Shown piece by piece: positions 11,248 through 23,600 of a stretch of 64,000 nt of DNA. A program made the position numbers and the translations under genes. This stretch comes from Aplectana chamaeleonis (Eukaryota > Nematoda > Chromadorea > Rhabditida > Cosmocercidae), in contig JAPDOI010000039.1 in the NCBI GenBank assembly GCA_029168955.1, positions 2,294,001-2,358,000 on the forward strand, read 5' to 3'. The notes beneath the pieces were generated by a model. It was not told where the DNA came from, made no database searches, and saw nothing but the letters and a program-made list of their open reading frames with translations. Within the stretch, counting starts at the first letter, position 1. Every line of letters starts with the position of its first letter.

Positions 11248-11640
11248 AAGACAGTGGTCTTGATGAAACACGAAACCCAGAAAACCACAAAAATTAGCTG
11301 GGTTCGAAAAAAGCTGAAAAACTGAGAAGATTGCGCTTTAAAAAACACGCTAGAACTAACCGAGTTACTATGATCCAATGCTGCCAATTCGTGCACAGGT
11401 GCACATCTCCGCCCAAATCTACTGACGTGTACAGCCACAAATTAGCCCGCGTTTCAGCAAAATATAGAGTTCAATTAAAAAGTCAAGCTCAGAATTATAG
11501 TGCCTGCCTCTACGTAGACGAAAAAAATCCGTGCTGGCCAAGTCGCAGACCAATTGTCACCGATTCAACCTCGGTTTCGTGCCAGCCGACGACTCCTGAC
11601 ATGCATAATATCAATGTCGATCATGTTTGGTAGGCTCTTC
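11248..11640. mobile_element. Partial MITE of the AAGGCAGT family
   Basis: After TTA at 11245-11247 the sequence AAGACAGTGGTCTTGATGAA matches the end of the element at 45571-46104, and similarity continues through AGCTGAAAAACTG and CCAATTCGTGCACAGGTGCA. The other end is not found before the next element, so it is truncated or decayed. Confidence 0.5.
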
Positions 11641-11712
11641 AGCTTTCAGAAAAAAAACAAGGAATTAGATGCCGCTAATTTTACCGCGATGCTGCTATGA
11701 TAGATTAAAGAC

Positions 11713-12156
11713 AGCAGACACGCTCAAAATGGTATCGACCTTTTGTTTAAAGCTATAGTAGTATGGGAAACTAACGAAAAAACCGACGAAAGCTGCATGC
11801 AAATACAGGAATAACGGCTGTTTTTGTTATGGGGTAAAATTGGACGAGTTATGCCCGAGCGGTTGAAAAAGCTAATATTAACGATAAAACGGTTGGGATA
11901 GCGAGGCCGATAGACTCTTACAGCCTGTACTAGAACGCTCACCTCGTTGGACGCTACAAAAACGGGCCGAAGCGACCGCAGTCGTATATTGAGGGGGCGG
12001 GGTTGAAAGCTCATGGGCGTGGCTAACGAAAATTTTCGACTCAAATTTAGTAGTTTTCACTCGTTTTTGACGCTTCTATCGGCGTGAGAGTTCTACTAGG
12101 GGCCATACGATCCAAGTAACGTAGTTATCTCAACAACTTTTTCGAGCGTGTCTGCT
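11713..12156. mobile_element. MITE-like foldback, AGCAGACACGCTC ends
   Basis: A 13-bp inverted repeat AGCAGACACGCTC lies at 11713-11725 and 12144-12156. The ~445-bp interior has no recognisable protein. A target duplication is not clear. Confidence 0.5.
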
Positions 12157-12660
12157 AACTTCAAGTGGGAAAGTCGAGCGGTTGTTAGAACGTCACGGTA
12201 GGAATGGGGGAATAACCGTTTCGATCCCAATATAGTTAGCATGCGGGAGGCTCCTGAACTAACCACCACCCCTGAACCGGCTAAGAAACCAAAACTCCCC
12301 CAAAGGTGGAAGCGAATACGAAGCTGAAATCAGGCGAAGATAATAGCTGCAACGCCATACATCCTAATACTCTGAACTCAGTTAGGGGTTTTCTGAGGAA
12401 AACTCGTCTGGCACATTTCATTGCGATCACTGCCTTCGACCATGAATAGTGTATTCGCGGTTAGATGTAATGCGTGCTGATCGATTCACCGCAAACTGTG
12501 GCGGAAACATGGTTATTCTTTCGTGAATTTCGTCATTGATGAACACCTATGCGTTCAATCAGTAACATTTTGGTTATTCCATTCAGTTCAGTAGGTCCGG
12601 TTCAGTTTAATTCAGTTCAAATGCACATGACTTCCAGTGTGTGCTGCACCTGTGCTCTCA
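12157..12660. other. Unassigned DNA
   Basis: No gene or element recognised. A short GTTCAGTTYA repeat lies near 12585-12620. Confidence 0.3.
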
Positions 12661-12663
12661 AGA

Positions 12664-12975
12664 CCATCAATTTCAGACACGCTTTCAGACCAGCTCAAGC
12701 TGATCTACATGGAGGAACGGTCCAGGCTTTCCCATGCCAGGGTGGCTCCGCCGTCGCGAACGACTGCGATTGACAGATTTGAGACGCGAGTTCGACAGGC
12801 TAGAGCTGTGCCGTTGCCGAACGAGCATGTTCAACGCTTGAGTAGAGTCTATGGAAGCAGCACGATGACAAGTGGCAAGACGCTGATGAAGCAGAAGCCA
12901 GAAAAACCGATTGGTGGCGAAGGAGGGAAGAGATGCGATTGTCTTGGGAGACACCTTTTGATCAAACAACAGTAA
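12664..12975 (+). CDS. Candidate 3' coding exon
   Basis: An open plus-strand frame reads SDQLKLIYMEERSRLSHARV, then a basic stretch with PPSRTTAIDRFETRVRQARA and LPNEHVQRLSRVYGSS, and a Lys/Gly-rich end, closing at TAA near 12975. An AATTTCAG acceptor-like site lies close to the start. The composition suits an extended or coiled regulatory tail. No family recognised. Confidence 0.35.
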   Translation, partial: PSISDTLSDQLKLIYMEERSRLSHARVAPPSRTTAIDRFETRVRQARAVPLPNEHVQRLSRVYGSSTMTSGKTLMKQKPEKPIGGEGGKRCDCLGRHLLIKQQ

Positions 12976-13680
12976 TGAACTCACATGATTCCGTTCTTCT
13001 GTGTTGCAGTTTTCGTTCGTAGTACGTATTAGCAGAGGAAATTAAGGCTGAATCCAATATTGAATCAAGCCTTCAAAAATCTAATATTTCATAAAAAAAT
13101 CTGTATATCACTATCTGTCGTACATTCTAATATTTTCCACAGAAATCTAATTGTCCAGTATTTTGTGATCATCTTCCTTACTCGGTGCAATGTATAGAAT
13201 TCTATGACTCGTTAATGAATAATAATGAATAATTTCTGTACTCCTCTTCCACTCAAAGTTTCGGTAGGTTACTCTTACATTTCAAAAACCTGCTATCCGC
13301 TTTTGTCCAATTTGATCTACTCCGATAATCCGGAGTTCCAGGAAGAGTCACAATGCATGATGAAGCCGGCTAATACCTTTGTTCTATCTCTGGCTCGAGC
13401 GGAACACTCCATCGAAAAGAATAATATTAAAAATAATAATATATGAATGAAAGCAAGCGATCAAATGAACAAATTTGTAAGACTTGAGTGCACTATTCCA
13501 CTTATCCGGTGACCGAAAAAACGAAAAAAAAACAGATTCGCCCAAACTCAGTACAGGGGAGCAGGGTAAGGCATGCCATGGTTACAGGCCCTTCGGAGGT
13601 GCGCCCTCCCCCACCCAAAATGGAAAACTTTGCGCGCCCCCCCCATTTATCAAAGACGTGCTTTTCATTATTTCACGCTT
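12976..13680. other. Unassigned DNA
   Basis: AT-rich, no recognised gene or element. Confidence 0.3.
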
Positions 13681-14455
13681 TGCGGCACCATGCATACCAC
13701 GGCTACCCGGCTGATCGCGACATAGTATTTGCACATGGAACATACAAAGTCTTGTTCTCGGCTTCAACTGGACCAATCGACCTGGCACTCAGGCAGCAAC
13801 TTGTTGTTGTGATCTTTTTCCAAATAATATTGTTTGATCGCTTAGCGGCACCAGGTATGCCACGGCTACCGGGCTGATCTCGGCTCTAATGGGACCAATC
13901 GACCTGAGACTCGGGCAGTAACTTTTTTTTGTGAATTTTTTCCAAATAAACACTGCACCAGCCCAAGCCGGAAAACTCGCCTGGTCCCCTTTTTCAGAAG
14001 CACCAATTGAAAACTGCGTTTTTTCTCAACTTTGACGCCCCGGCAGACACACTCATCGTCCTTGGTTCGGCCGCAAAAGATCTGCGATTGAAACTAGGCT
14101 AAGTATAGGTCACTTCAAAACCAAAGCCACCCGTCTGGATACATATGTCGCCAAGGCGGCGCCTCGTTTTCCGAACGGTTTTTTTCGACCCCTGGTAACC
14201 GACGTCCCGTTCTGGGCTCTAGTGGGACCAATCGACCTGGGACTCGGGCAGTAACTTTTTGTTGCGATCTTTTTCCAAATAATATCGATTAATCGCTTAG
14301 CGGCACCAGGTATGCCACGGCTACCCGGCTGATTTCGGCTCTATTGGGACCAATCGACCTGGGACTCGGGCAGTAACTTTTTTTGTGATTTTTTTTTCAA
14401 ATAAGCACTGCATCAGCCCAAGCCGGAAAACTCGCCTGGTCCACTTTTTCAGATC
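13681..14455. repeat. Diverged direct repeats
   Basis: A segment containing GGGACCAATCGACCTG(G/A)GACT, CGGGCAGTAACTTTTT and GCGGCACCAGGTATGCCACG recurs about four times. The longest pair is 13795-13990 and 14245-14455, both ending in CCGGAAAACTCGCCTGGTCC. Open frames here are by-products of the repeat. Origin unknown. Confidence 0.6.
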
Positions 14456-15566
14456 TGTCAGGTTCGAAAACGTTACACTCATGATGTTGAAATAATGAGA
14501 AGCCAATTATTTTGCCTCTCGAACTCGCTTGACGTTCTCGCTGAGGTCGACAAGCTAGAAATAGCATATGAAATTGGCTAAAAAATTTGCTTATTTGTGA
14601 TTGCTTATTGAAAAGCGATTGAACTGGATTGAATGTACAGATCCTGTAAGGCCAAAAGGGCAAACAGGAATGCAGACTTTCCTTTCACCTACCACTGAAA
14701 GGGACATTTCAGGTCCTATATCGCAGACAAATCCTTTGTGAGCAGTCTTACTATTACAGAACAAAGCCCGGGAACTCCAAACGCTGGCGAGTCTCCAACG
14801 ATCCATAGGTCTGCTTGTGGACGAGTTGTTTCAACGACGACAATCGGCCAGACGATAGATAGAAACATCACACTTCTCGCGGTACCATTAGCCGACGTCC
14901 CGTAACCCCTCCCGTGGAAGGCCGATAGAACGGTCGCGGGCACCTGTTTCGTTGACTGTCCGTACACAGCGAACAAGCACTCTGCGGCCCTTCTGCCACC
15001 GCTTTACGGCTGATCTGATAATTGACATGCAACAGATCTAAAACAGTTCACCACTCATTCAAAAATCACTCTTCAAGAAAAGGTCTGTTAAAACAAAATT
15101 TCAAAAATCCGCTTCTGGGGATTTCATCTTGAACTGCTCTTCACAAGTCAGGAGTGAGCTTATACGAAGAAGCTTCCTACACTCACTGGTCCTTGCAGTC
15201 TTCAAATTCGCAGATGCCATTAACGGACAGTGGTTTACCTGGCCAAGGCCAGCGTCGCACACAGCGCGGGTTTTAGAAAGAGTCTCAACACAGCGTTCTC
15301 TGTTCAGCAATCGTTCATTGGCTCAACTCTAGTGGGTGGTGCGATGATGATATCAAAGTGGGAATCGACGAGTGAGTATTCGATGACCCCCAGGTATAGC
15401 CGACTGCCGGCCGACACTCCGCGGGAAGACGGGAGAGCCTTTCTCTCCGCGGGAAGTGGAGCGCTGTGCCACGCCCACAACATCGGGCTAGTCGCGCGAA
15501 GTCGACTAGGCCGACTTGGCCAGCGGGAAGTGGGTTATTTTTATCTGAGATGATGTCTTCCATTCA
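14456..15566. other. Unassigned DNA
   Basis: Many overlapping short ORFs on both strands, none recognised. A CCGCGGGAAG motif occurs twice near 15420-15470. Confidence 0.25.
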
Positions 15567-17897
15567 TTGAACTCGCCACAACATTTTCCGCATGAAAATC
15601 CTGCCGCTTCTCCTACGCAATCACCTTCACAGGACTCGGCGTCTCCACATCAACACTCTCCTGCTCATCATCCGCAAACACCTACACACGACACTGAGTC
15701 TCCAAATCAAGATCCTACTCCAGACACAACTACACCCCACATCACTCTACTACACAAACGGCTCCTGTGGTAGTGGATTCCAACCAGCTCTCAAAAATGA
15801 CTGATAATGCTTTTTGTAAAGCTATGGCGAGGATTGAAAGCAAAGTCGATGAGACGACAGACATTTCGGAGATCTCGAAAACTTGGGTGTTAATATATTG
15901 GGATAAATTAGAGAAAAGAAAACGAGATGGTTGATGAAGAAAGCGAAATGATCAAAATGGACCTCAAAACGTTACGGAATATACCGCGATAACAACGAGG
16001 ACCTGCTCTTTCGATCACGGCTACAACGCATACGTGTTAGGAGCATTCCATTTCCGAATGTGTTCATAGAAGCCGTGGTGAAACACTACAAATGGCTGGA
16101 GTACTGAGAGGACCGGAGCCGCCCCGAGGCTGGCTTATTTCGCTGCAAGCTTTGCGATAATCGTCACAGTGTACAAAAAACCTTATGGATTTACCAGACG
16201 AGAGTGATGCTCATGTTGAAATGGATACAAACGGAGAAGAGGTTCACAACCCTACTTCAAATTTCGATTTGTGTGCATAATACGGAAAAGCAAAGTGAGG
16301 CTCCACATCCTTCAACTACAACTCAATCAGAAAGATCACTTAGAGGTAGCAAAAGGACTCACACCGGTCGCATCATTGCAGAGCAACCAACCAAGGACGT
16401 CGCTAAAAACTATCTCGGATATAATGTCGTGTATTGTCTCAAAAGACTAATTTATGACTACGCCGACTCGAAAGCAGGCATGAATATGTTTCGACAAACT
16501 CTCAGGCGGCATAATTCGCGGGGCCAGCACAAAGTAATCCACGAAAGATTCTTGGACCACCAGAACAACGAACTGAAGAAAGGAACAGGAGCTACAATTA
16601 CATCAACTGCTACAGCATACACAATAGCCAAGGAGGGATTTTCCTTTGCCAAACAATTTCCACTCCTCATAACAACAACGGAGACGGGAGCGCTTGCTTC
16701 GGAAGCTGATTACGACGCAAGAGGTGCTACACGTATGATCAAGCAGTTCGCCATTGATATGAAATACGATCTCCTCAAATATGACTCGCCCATCTCACTT
16801 CTGACGGATGGTACCACAGGTAATGGAGTGAAATGGATTGTGTTTCTGCTGAGAACTGTATCTCCCGTCAATCGTCCCATGACCTTTCATATCGCCCTTG
16901 TAGAAGTCGAAAGTGAATCTGGAGAAGACATTTTACATGCCTTACGAGATCATTTGATTGGATTGACCCTCTGGGTACGGCAGCCTGGTCTTTCTATGAC
17001 CTCATGGAGTTTCTTCATGACTCGCCTGGTCTCACTTTTAAGCGATGTAGCTTCAGTGATGACGGGTCGGAAGCAAGGCTTCTATGGATTACAGAAGGCT
17101 CAAATCAGAAACAGAGTATGGGGACATACAAAGGAATGATCTCGTTCTCTCAGTTTGCGGAGCTCACAAGTTGAACCTGGTATACCATGAACCTCACTCA
17201 AGCCTTGGGGATAGAAGTGCACTACTTATTCGGTTCTCCAATGAGAAGTCATGGACAATCCCTCTACCGATCTGTTGCGAAGAGAATGAATTTTCGATTT
17301 CTCCAAATGACGATGCTGCACCGTGTACGCTTGGCTGCCAGTTTGCAGCCATCTGTCCAGAATATTCTCAGCAACTATTCTGTACTACTTGAAAATCTGA
17401 GAAGACTTCAATTGATTCTTGAAGCGACTACGAGAGTGCAAAAAGCACTCCGAGTGATGACTGATGCTCGATCATGCATGGTACTGCAACATGTGAACGC
17501 TACACTTCATCATTTGGCCTCTGTTTCTGAAGCTGTCCAAAACGAAGAGAGCCTGTTTGTGGACTTCGTTTCTCGCTGGCGACGTTTCAATGCTGAATTC
17601 GAAGGGAGCGGAAAGAGGACGGAAGTAAATACCTGTTTGATAGAGAGTGACATTCTAAAGTCACTAGGAGGCAGCGGGAGAGCGAAAATACTCATTCCTG
17701 ACTACTTTCTGATCTACCATCCTCGCTTGGACGCACCTGATACATTGCAACGCATACAGCAGTACAAGATGGCCTATTACGATAATTTACTCCGTTCCCT
17801 TGCGCGCTTGTGCGGAGCGAGGGCAGAGAGAGCGAGAAAGTGTGGGGAGAAGGGGACGCAGCGTACGCGCGCAGACGCACGCGATGAACGGAAATAA
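15567..17897 (+). pseudogene. Broken hAT-like transposase with zinc-finger start
   Basis: A Ser/Pro/His/Gln-rich leader (15567 on) shifts frame into KMTDNAFCKAMARIESKVDE. Further on a separate piece reads PNVFIEAVVKHYKWLEY, an in-frame TGA, then a Cys-X2-Cys start (GLFRCKLCDNRH near 16140). The 16204-17139 frame carries a DUF4371/hAT-like core (SPISLLTDGTTGNGVKW, then GEDILHALRDHL) and ASVMTGRKQGFYGL, equivalent to the conserved 'DGA..M.G...G' block. A frameshift leads to SVCGAHKLNLVYHE and another to 17187-17897, the helical C-terminal half. At least three frameshifts and one stop make it non-functional. Terminal repeats were not found. Family call is from motif layout only. Confidence 0.6.
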
Positions 17898-18629
17898 ATT
17901 TCACTCGAAAACAGAGGATAACTGAAGTTATTATCAAATGTTCTTTTTTTTCAGAACCTGCGCAAATTTCTATGAGTTATTTTGGGAATAAATTCCAAGC
18001 TTCGCTATTTTTCTGTTCTACTAAGTCCCACCAGCTTTCGCATGGCGACCGGCCGGGGGCCTGCGCCCTCCCCTCCCCCCTCCTGGAGCCCAGAGTAGCG
18101 GACCCCTTTGTTACCGAAACCGAGGGTGAGGGTGTTGTTACAGGTACTTCTGATGTTCCTTTAAATGGTGTTCACGAAGAGAGAGTTGCACTTTTTTTGG
18201 CTAAAACGTAGGCTTCGGGTCCCTATAAGAAGATTAAGAACGGAAGTGTGACGAAACACGGCCGGTAAGTTGGTGAAAATCTCGTGGGCCACAAAACCCA
18301 TTGGGCAACTCCGCCCATGTCCAAAAACAGTTTCCCTGAATTCGCGGTTACATGAGCGATGATTTCCGATCAAAAGCCCCGTTCTTCCCTTCATTCTCAA
18401 CGTCTCTCTTTACTCATGTCAGCTCGCATACATCGGCTGCAAACGATGGAAGTTACAAGCCTCGGACAACTCGTCCACAATGCTTCTCTAGCTGAATTTT
18501 GAGGGGCCATACCTCCGTTTCCAGGGGGTCTTGTACGATTCCAGGGACATCATCGAAACCAGCATGGGACAGTTTTCAAGATAGGCGAAAAAACAGAAAA
18601 ACGACTTTGTATCGTGAACACTGCCTTTA
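17898..18629. other. Diverged half-copy of the neighbouring MITE in inverted order
   Basis: From about 18360 to 18600 the sequence (GTTACAAGCCTCGGACAACT, CGTCCAC, GAGGGGCCA) matches, in reverse orientation, the interior of the elements at 18630-19106 and 46107-46584. It therefore looks like a second, decayed copy back-to-back with the next one. Confidence 0.5.
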
Positions 18630-19106
18630 AAGAGACAGTCCAACCTCAGAATCAAATTTTTGTTTTTCCGCTTATCTTGGAGAAAATTTCACGCTGATCA
18701 CAATGGAGTGCCCAGGATTGCTCAGAACTAACTACGAACGGAGTTATGGCCCCTCAAATATTCTGAAATTGATCGGCGAGAAGTTTGCGGACGAGTTGTC
18801 TTGAGGCTGTTTTTTTTCTCGCTATTCGCAGCCATCGTTCTGAAACAGGTCGCAATATAAAGCCGGAAGAAAACAAATGAAAAAAGATAGATTTTGAATA
18901 AAATCAATCGCGTTTTTCTTCCTTATTGAGATCGGAAGCTTGCCGGTGGGCGTCACACACTTTTTCTTTCAAGGGGGCGAGGTCGACTTTTTCTTGGCCT
19001 TTTCTCGCTTATTTAAGTGAATTTGGATTTCGCGCTTGACATGGTTGCTATACACGGCGGCCGGAGTATAATATCAAAATTTACCCCTGAGCTTAGAGTG
19101 TGCCTT
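18630..19106. mobile_element. AAGGCACAGTCC MITE, copy 1
   Basis: Left end AAGAGACAGTCCAACCTC after TTTA, right end GCTTAGAGTGTGCCTT before TAA. Length and interior match the copy at 46107-46584. The target is TA (or TTAA read as a 4-bp site). Non-coding. Confidence 0.7.
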
Positions 19107-19281
19107 TAACATGATTATGGATATTACAGTTTCCTCGAAAGATTCTGGGAGGTAACCTTACCTATACCCTAGCTGTTAACCCATTCGCGACCACGCCAAA
19201 TTTTGGCTTACTGCCAGAGTCCAGCAACCCGTTGGTAGGAGCAACGAAATACTTACTAACCCCCCCCCCCTTGGTGGTCAG

Positions 19282-19391
19282 CAGGGCTGTGCGGAACTGT
19301 TCCGTTTCCGATTCCGTTTCCGCATTTCCGGTGATTTTTGGGCTGTTCCGTTCCGCTTCTGTTTCCGACTTTCTGGTCCCGGCAACGGAAG
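19282..19391 (+). mobile_element. Remnant hAT-type end with TTCCGTTTCCG repeats
   Basis: Begins CAGGGCTGTGCGGAACTGTT and continues with repeated TTCCG/TTTCCG units. It closely matches the right end of the 57363-62498 element read in reverse. The other end is lost; the sequence runs into the MITE at 19394, whose TTCCGCACTGCC happens to resemble the hAT end. Confidence 0.6.
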
Positions 19392-19393
19392 TA

Positions 19394-19642
19394 TTCTTCA
19401 CTTCCGCACTGCCGTTCAGTCCGCAAAGTGCGCTTAATTGCGAAATCGTGCTGCGGCGCGGTTGCGAGTATCGTCAGACAGGGATGTGGGATCACCCGGG
19501 CGGTGGGATCACCTGGGCACCAAAGGCCAAAAGCGCCCGGGTGATCCCACATCCTTGTCTGAGGATGCTTTACGCAACCGCGCTATGCAATTTCACCAAT
19601 CACTTTGCGGACTGAACTGAACGGCAGTGCGGAGGTGAACTG
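19394..19642. mobile_element. TA-target MITE with TCCGCACTGCCG ends, copy 1
   Basis: Long imperfect inverted arms (CTTCCGCACTGCCGTTCAGT) around a GC-rich core with GGGATCACCCGGGCG and its inverse. TA lies on both sides (19392-19393, 19643-19644). Same family as 40697-40947. Confidence 0.7.
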
Positions 19643-19644
19643 TA

Positions 19645-20596
19645 AAATTGCTACACGAATAGTGGTTAAGGGTCTAGGCGAGGGTGTATGAAGGCATCAT
19701 AAGAGGGTAAAGATCAATTTCGACCTCTTGTGTTCAATCGAATATCTCAGCCTGGCTGAGATCCTCGGTAAAGCTCCTGGTTCTAGAATTGCGCCCCTTA
19801 AAATAATGACACAAAGTAGGCGTGCCAGGAATCCGGCTGCTCATTGGGGATTTTTTTTAAACAGCTTTTTCCACGAAAATGAATGATTTTCAAGAGACTT
19901 TACGCTACAGTAATCTGACATATGCGTTTGTCTACCTTCATAACAGCGATAAGACTTAAGACAGGTTTTTTTGGCACGTAAACTGTGAAAATCTCTAGTG
20001 AGCTGTCGATTTCGATTATCAACAGCAGCGGAGCCGTAAAACATAACTGGTAAGAAGGAGATTCCGACGAAAAAGCGACCGATCCTCGCTGTGATAGTCG
20101 AAAACAGGAGCTTACTTAAAATAAAATGTTTTGGTTTTTAATGGTTAAATGGTGTTTTTCAAGATGGAAGCACACGAATTTCCGAATACAAGGGGATCAA
20201 AAACAGTTGAATGGACTTGGAACTGGTTCTTCTCATGCCTGTGAACGGTTGTAATTCTGTTCTTAATTCGCAGAAACCGCTCCAATATAAGTTCTACAAC
20301 AGTTTGTTTCTTTTTTTTAAATATAAATTCCATATTTTCCACCCGAAAATTTGACGATCCCTCTTCAACTTTTATTTTCACCTCGAAAATTTTTACGACC
20401 CCCCCCCTCACCACCACTCATTGGCAAGCTATACACACCTGCTGGATATTTATCACGTAGCTACCAGTGAGGTGAACATTGTACCAAATTTTCCGCTAAC
20501 AAAACTCATTCTTGCAAAAGAGAAGAATTGCTCGAAATCACAGCAGGGTCAAGCCGGAATATTATTTCGCCACAATAGCTCCAATGATCTTCACTT
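19645..20596. other. Unassigned DNA
   Basis: No recognised gene or element up to the RTE target site. Confidence 0.3.
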
Positions 20597-20606
20597 AGAT
20601 GAATTA
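20597..20606. repeat. RTE target-site duplication AGATGAATTA, left
   Basis: Identical to 23885-23894 and directly flanking the RTE copy. Confidence 0.8.
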
Positions 20607-23600
20607 TACGGGGGTGTGTATACAAGTCTGTTGGTACCTGCTCGTTGGTGCCCCTGCTTCTACTGAACCCAGCAGACGTTTGAGTGTACACAGGGAACGT
20701 TCGAGCGATATAGCGTGCACAACTATATCGCGAAAGTATCCCATACATCGCATAAAGGTGTCGCCGTCCGGCACAATAAGGCCTCTGGTCCATAACACCT
20801 TAGGATCCGTACCTAAGGAGTCATGGAGTCTTTGGTCACAAGCCACAATTTCGCCACCCTGAACTGTCGATCGCTGTCGAGTGATATCCAAAAAACTGCG
20901 CTATCCAGACTTCTGAGCTATTTCCATGCACCGTTTGCTGCTTTGCAGGAAACCCGCCTCAAGGATAGCCCCTCGTCGGCGTCGGAGAGTCCACCAACTA
21001 CTGCGGAAACGCGGACGATAGGAGAGTGGCAAACTGTGCAATAGCTGTAAGGAAGGATTTCAATGGTATGGTCAAGGAGTTTGGCTCAACGTCGTGCCGG
21101 AATGCATTCGTACGACTGCGGGATCACAGAAGATTTAATCTGTGGATAGTGAGTGCTCATGCGCCCACTGAAACCGCCGGAGACAATTCGAAGGATGCGT
21201 TTTATGAGGAACTCAATACGTTGCTGGCCAGGATACCTTGTCAACATGCTGTTGTCGCGGGGATTGACGCAAATGCGAAGATGGGACCTGATCAGGAATC
21301 CGAAGTACTCGGTAGATGGTTCTACCCAGTGGAGCAAACAACGGACAATGGCTACCGCATTGTCGACTTTTGTGAACGCAGTGGTCTGATTATTGCATCG
21401 ACATTCAAGAGGAATCATCGCCGCCATCAGCTTACGTGGCAGGGACCAACCCAGCTATCTACAGAAGAGCAGCGGAAGCGGAAGATGACAACTTTGAAAT
21501 TACAGCTTGACTATGTCCTGACAAGGAATTTTCCAGTATCGGACATTCGAAGATCTAGAGCTGTGTGGGATGTCGCATTCGATTCGGATCACCGTCCTGT
21601 TCCGTTGAACTTCACTGCGAGGATTCATAAGAGGAAGCGAGGGGCTCAGCCTCGTCAGAGGATTGACATGACAAGTCTCAAAGATGAAGAGTGCAGAAGG
21701 AATTTTCGACAACGCGTTTCTATTCACATCGGAGTACGGACTAAGAAGAAACTTTGCGACGCGGATTCTTTTGTCAAGTGTATCCAGGACGCTTCGAAAG
21801 AGGCACTCCCGGTTGTACAGCCTAAGAAGAAGTTCGCCTACGTCTCAGAAGAAACAACATCTACCTACAACAGAGTATGAGCTCTCCGAACTGCAGGAAG
21901 CTTCGTGGAGGAGAAGCGTCTGAGGAGGAAGTTGCGTCGGCAGCTTCTAAGTGACCGCGAACGAGAGTGGACGTGTAGAGCTAAGGAGTTTGAGAAGGCT
22001 TGGGAGGAGAAGAATCCGAAGAAAGCCTACACGCTGCTGCGAAAGTATAGCGGGAAGATGAAGAGATGTTCTCCTGTCTTTAACACTACCAATGGAGTTG
22101 CAGTTGGTGATGCGACGCTGCCAATATGGAAGGATTACTTCAGTTCACTACTGAATCGTCCAGCGCCATCAGTACCTGAGCTCCCGCATGTTCAGAGAGC
22201 ACATTACGATGTCAGTGAGGAACCGCCGACTGTGTCTGAAGTTTTGGATTGTGTCCGGAAAATGAAGAATGGAAAGGCAGGTGGAGATGATAAAATCACT
22301 GCTGAAATGCTGAAAGCTCTTCCTCCGTCTGAGATTCGTGAAATGACCAACACCATCCGTGCCGTATGGATGAGCGAAAGGATACCCGATTCGTGGAGAC
22401 ATGCGATCATCGAACCTCTTCACAAGAAGCTATCCGTCACGGATCCTAGGAACTACAGAGGAATCTCTCTACTTCGTGTCATGTACAAGGTTTTAGAACG
22501 TATCATTCTCGAGCGACTTATCAAACATCGTGAAGGAACGACCAGAGATGAGCAAGCCGGTTTTCGACCTGGAAGATTGACCATCGACCAAGTGTTCGTC
22601 ATGAGAAGAGTAATTGAATTGTGGCAGCGGTATTCGAAGCCATTACAGCTTGCTTTTGTGGACTTTGAAGCCGCGTTCGGCTCTCCTCATCGTGATTGAT
22701 TGCTCAATGCTCTGCGAGCAGATGGAGTCCCGGAAAAGTATGTTCGGTTAATCGAGTACATGAAGAAAGGAACAACAGCAGCAGTTCGTACACCTGTCGG
22801 ATTTACGTCAGCTTTCGAGGTGAAAACAGGAGTAAGGCAAAAAACCGTTGCAGGACCTTTTCAACTTTGCCGTTAATGACATCATGCGTAGAGTTGCAGA
22901 ACAGTTTCCTGCGGATGTGATCCTAACACCATCAGGACGCTCCCTTGTCGACCTGGTGTACGCCGACGACATTGTGTTATTCGCTGAAAACAATGCAAAA
23001 CTGCAAAGGATTGTGAACCTCGTTTCGAAGTATGCCGCAACCTATGGACCTCGTCTTCGTCCCGACAAATGCAAGCAGATGTGGGTCTCTCAGAGGCCTC
23101 CAACGGGAGTTTGTGTGGACGGACAACGTATCGAACTGGTGGACGATTTCTGTTATTTGGGCTGTTTGCTGAAGAACGATGGTAGTCATGCAGCGGATAT
23201 TCGACAACGATGTGCGAAAGCTACGTCTGCATTTAATTCTCTAACCAAGTGTTTGTGGTCTACCACCATCGCGAAGGAAGTCAGGTTGCGCGTCTACCTA
23301 TCCGCTATTCGCCCTATCATGATGTATGGATTGGAGACGTGGGCAGCACCGAAGACGCAGATGGAAGGGTTGGATTGCACGGAGATGAAGCTTTTCAGGC
23401 GTTTGCTTGGATATTTCTGGCCGCGTGTATGCCATAACGAAGACCTTTACAAGGAAATCGACGCAGTACATCAACGCTTGACACGAGGGAGGTGCCAGCA
23501 TCTCCTAACGCCATCTCAAGCTGCAATGGAAAGTCGACTTCGACTGCTCGGACATATAATAAGAAGAACGCCGGATCGTCTCGTACAACACGCTCTAAGA

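Noticed and set aside
20506..20891. Minus-strand ORFs over the RTE leader (also 37320-37696)
   Set aside because: They overlap the plus-strand leader and endonuclease start and recur only because the RTE is repeated.
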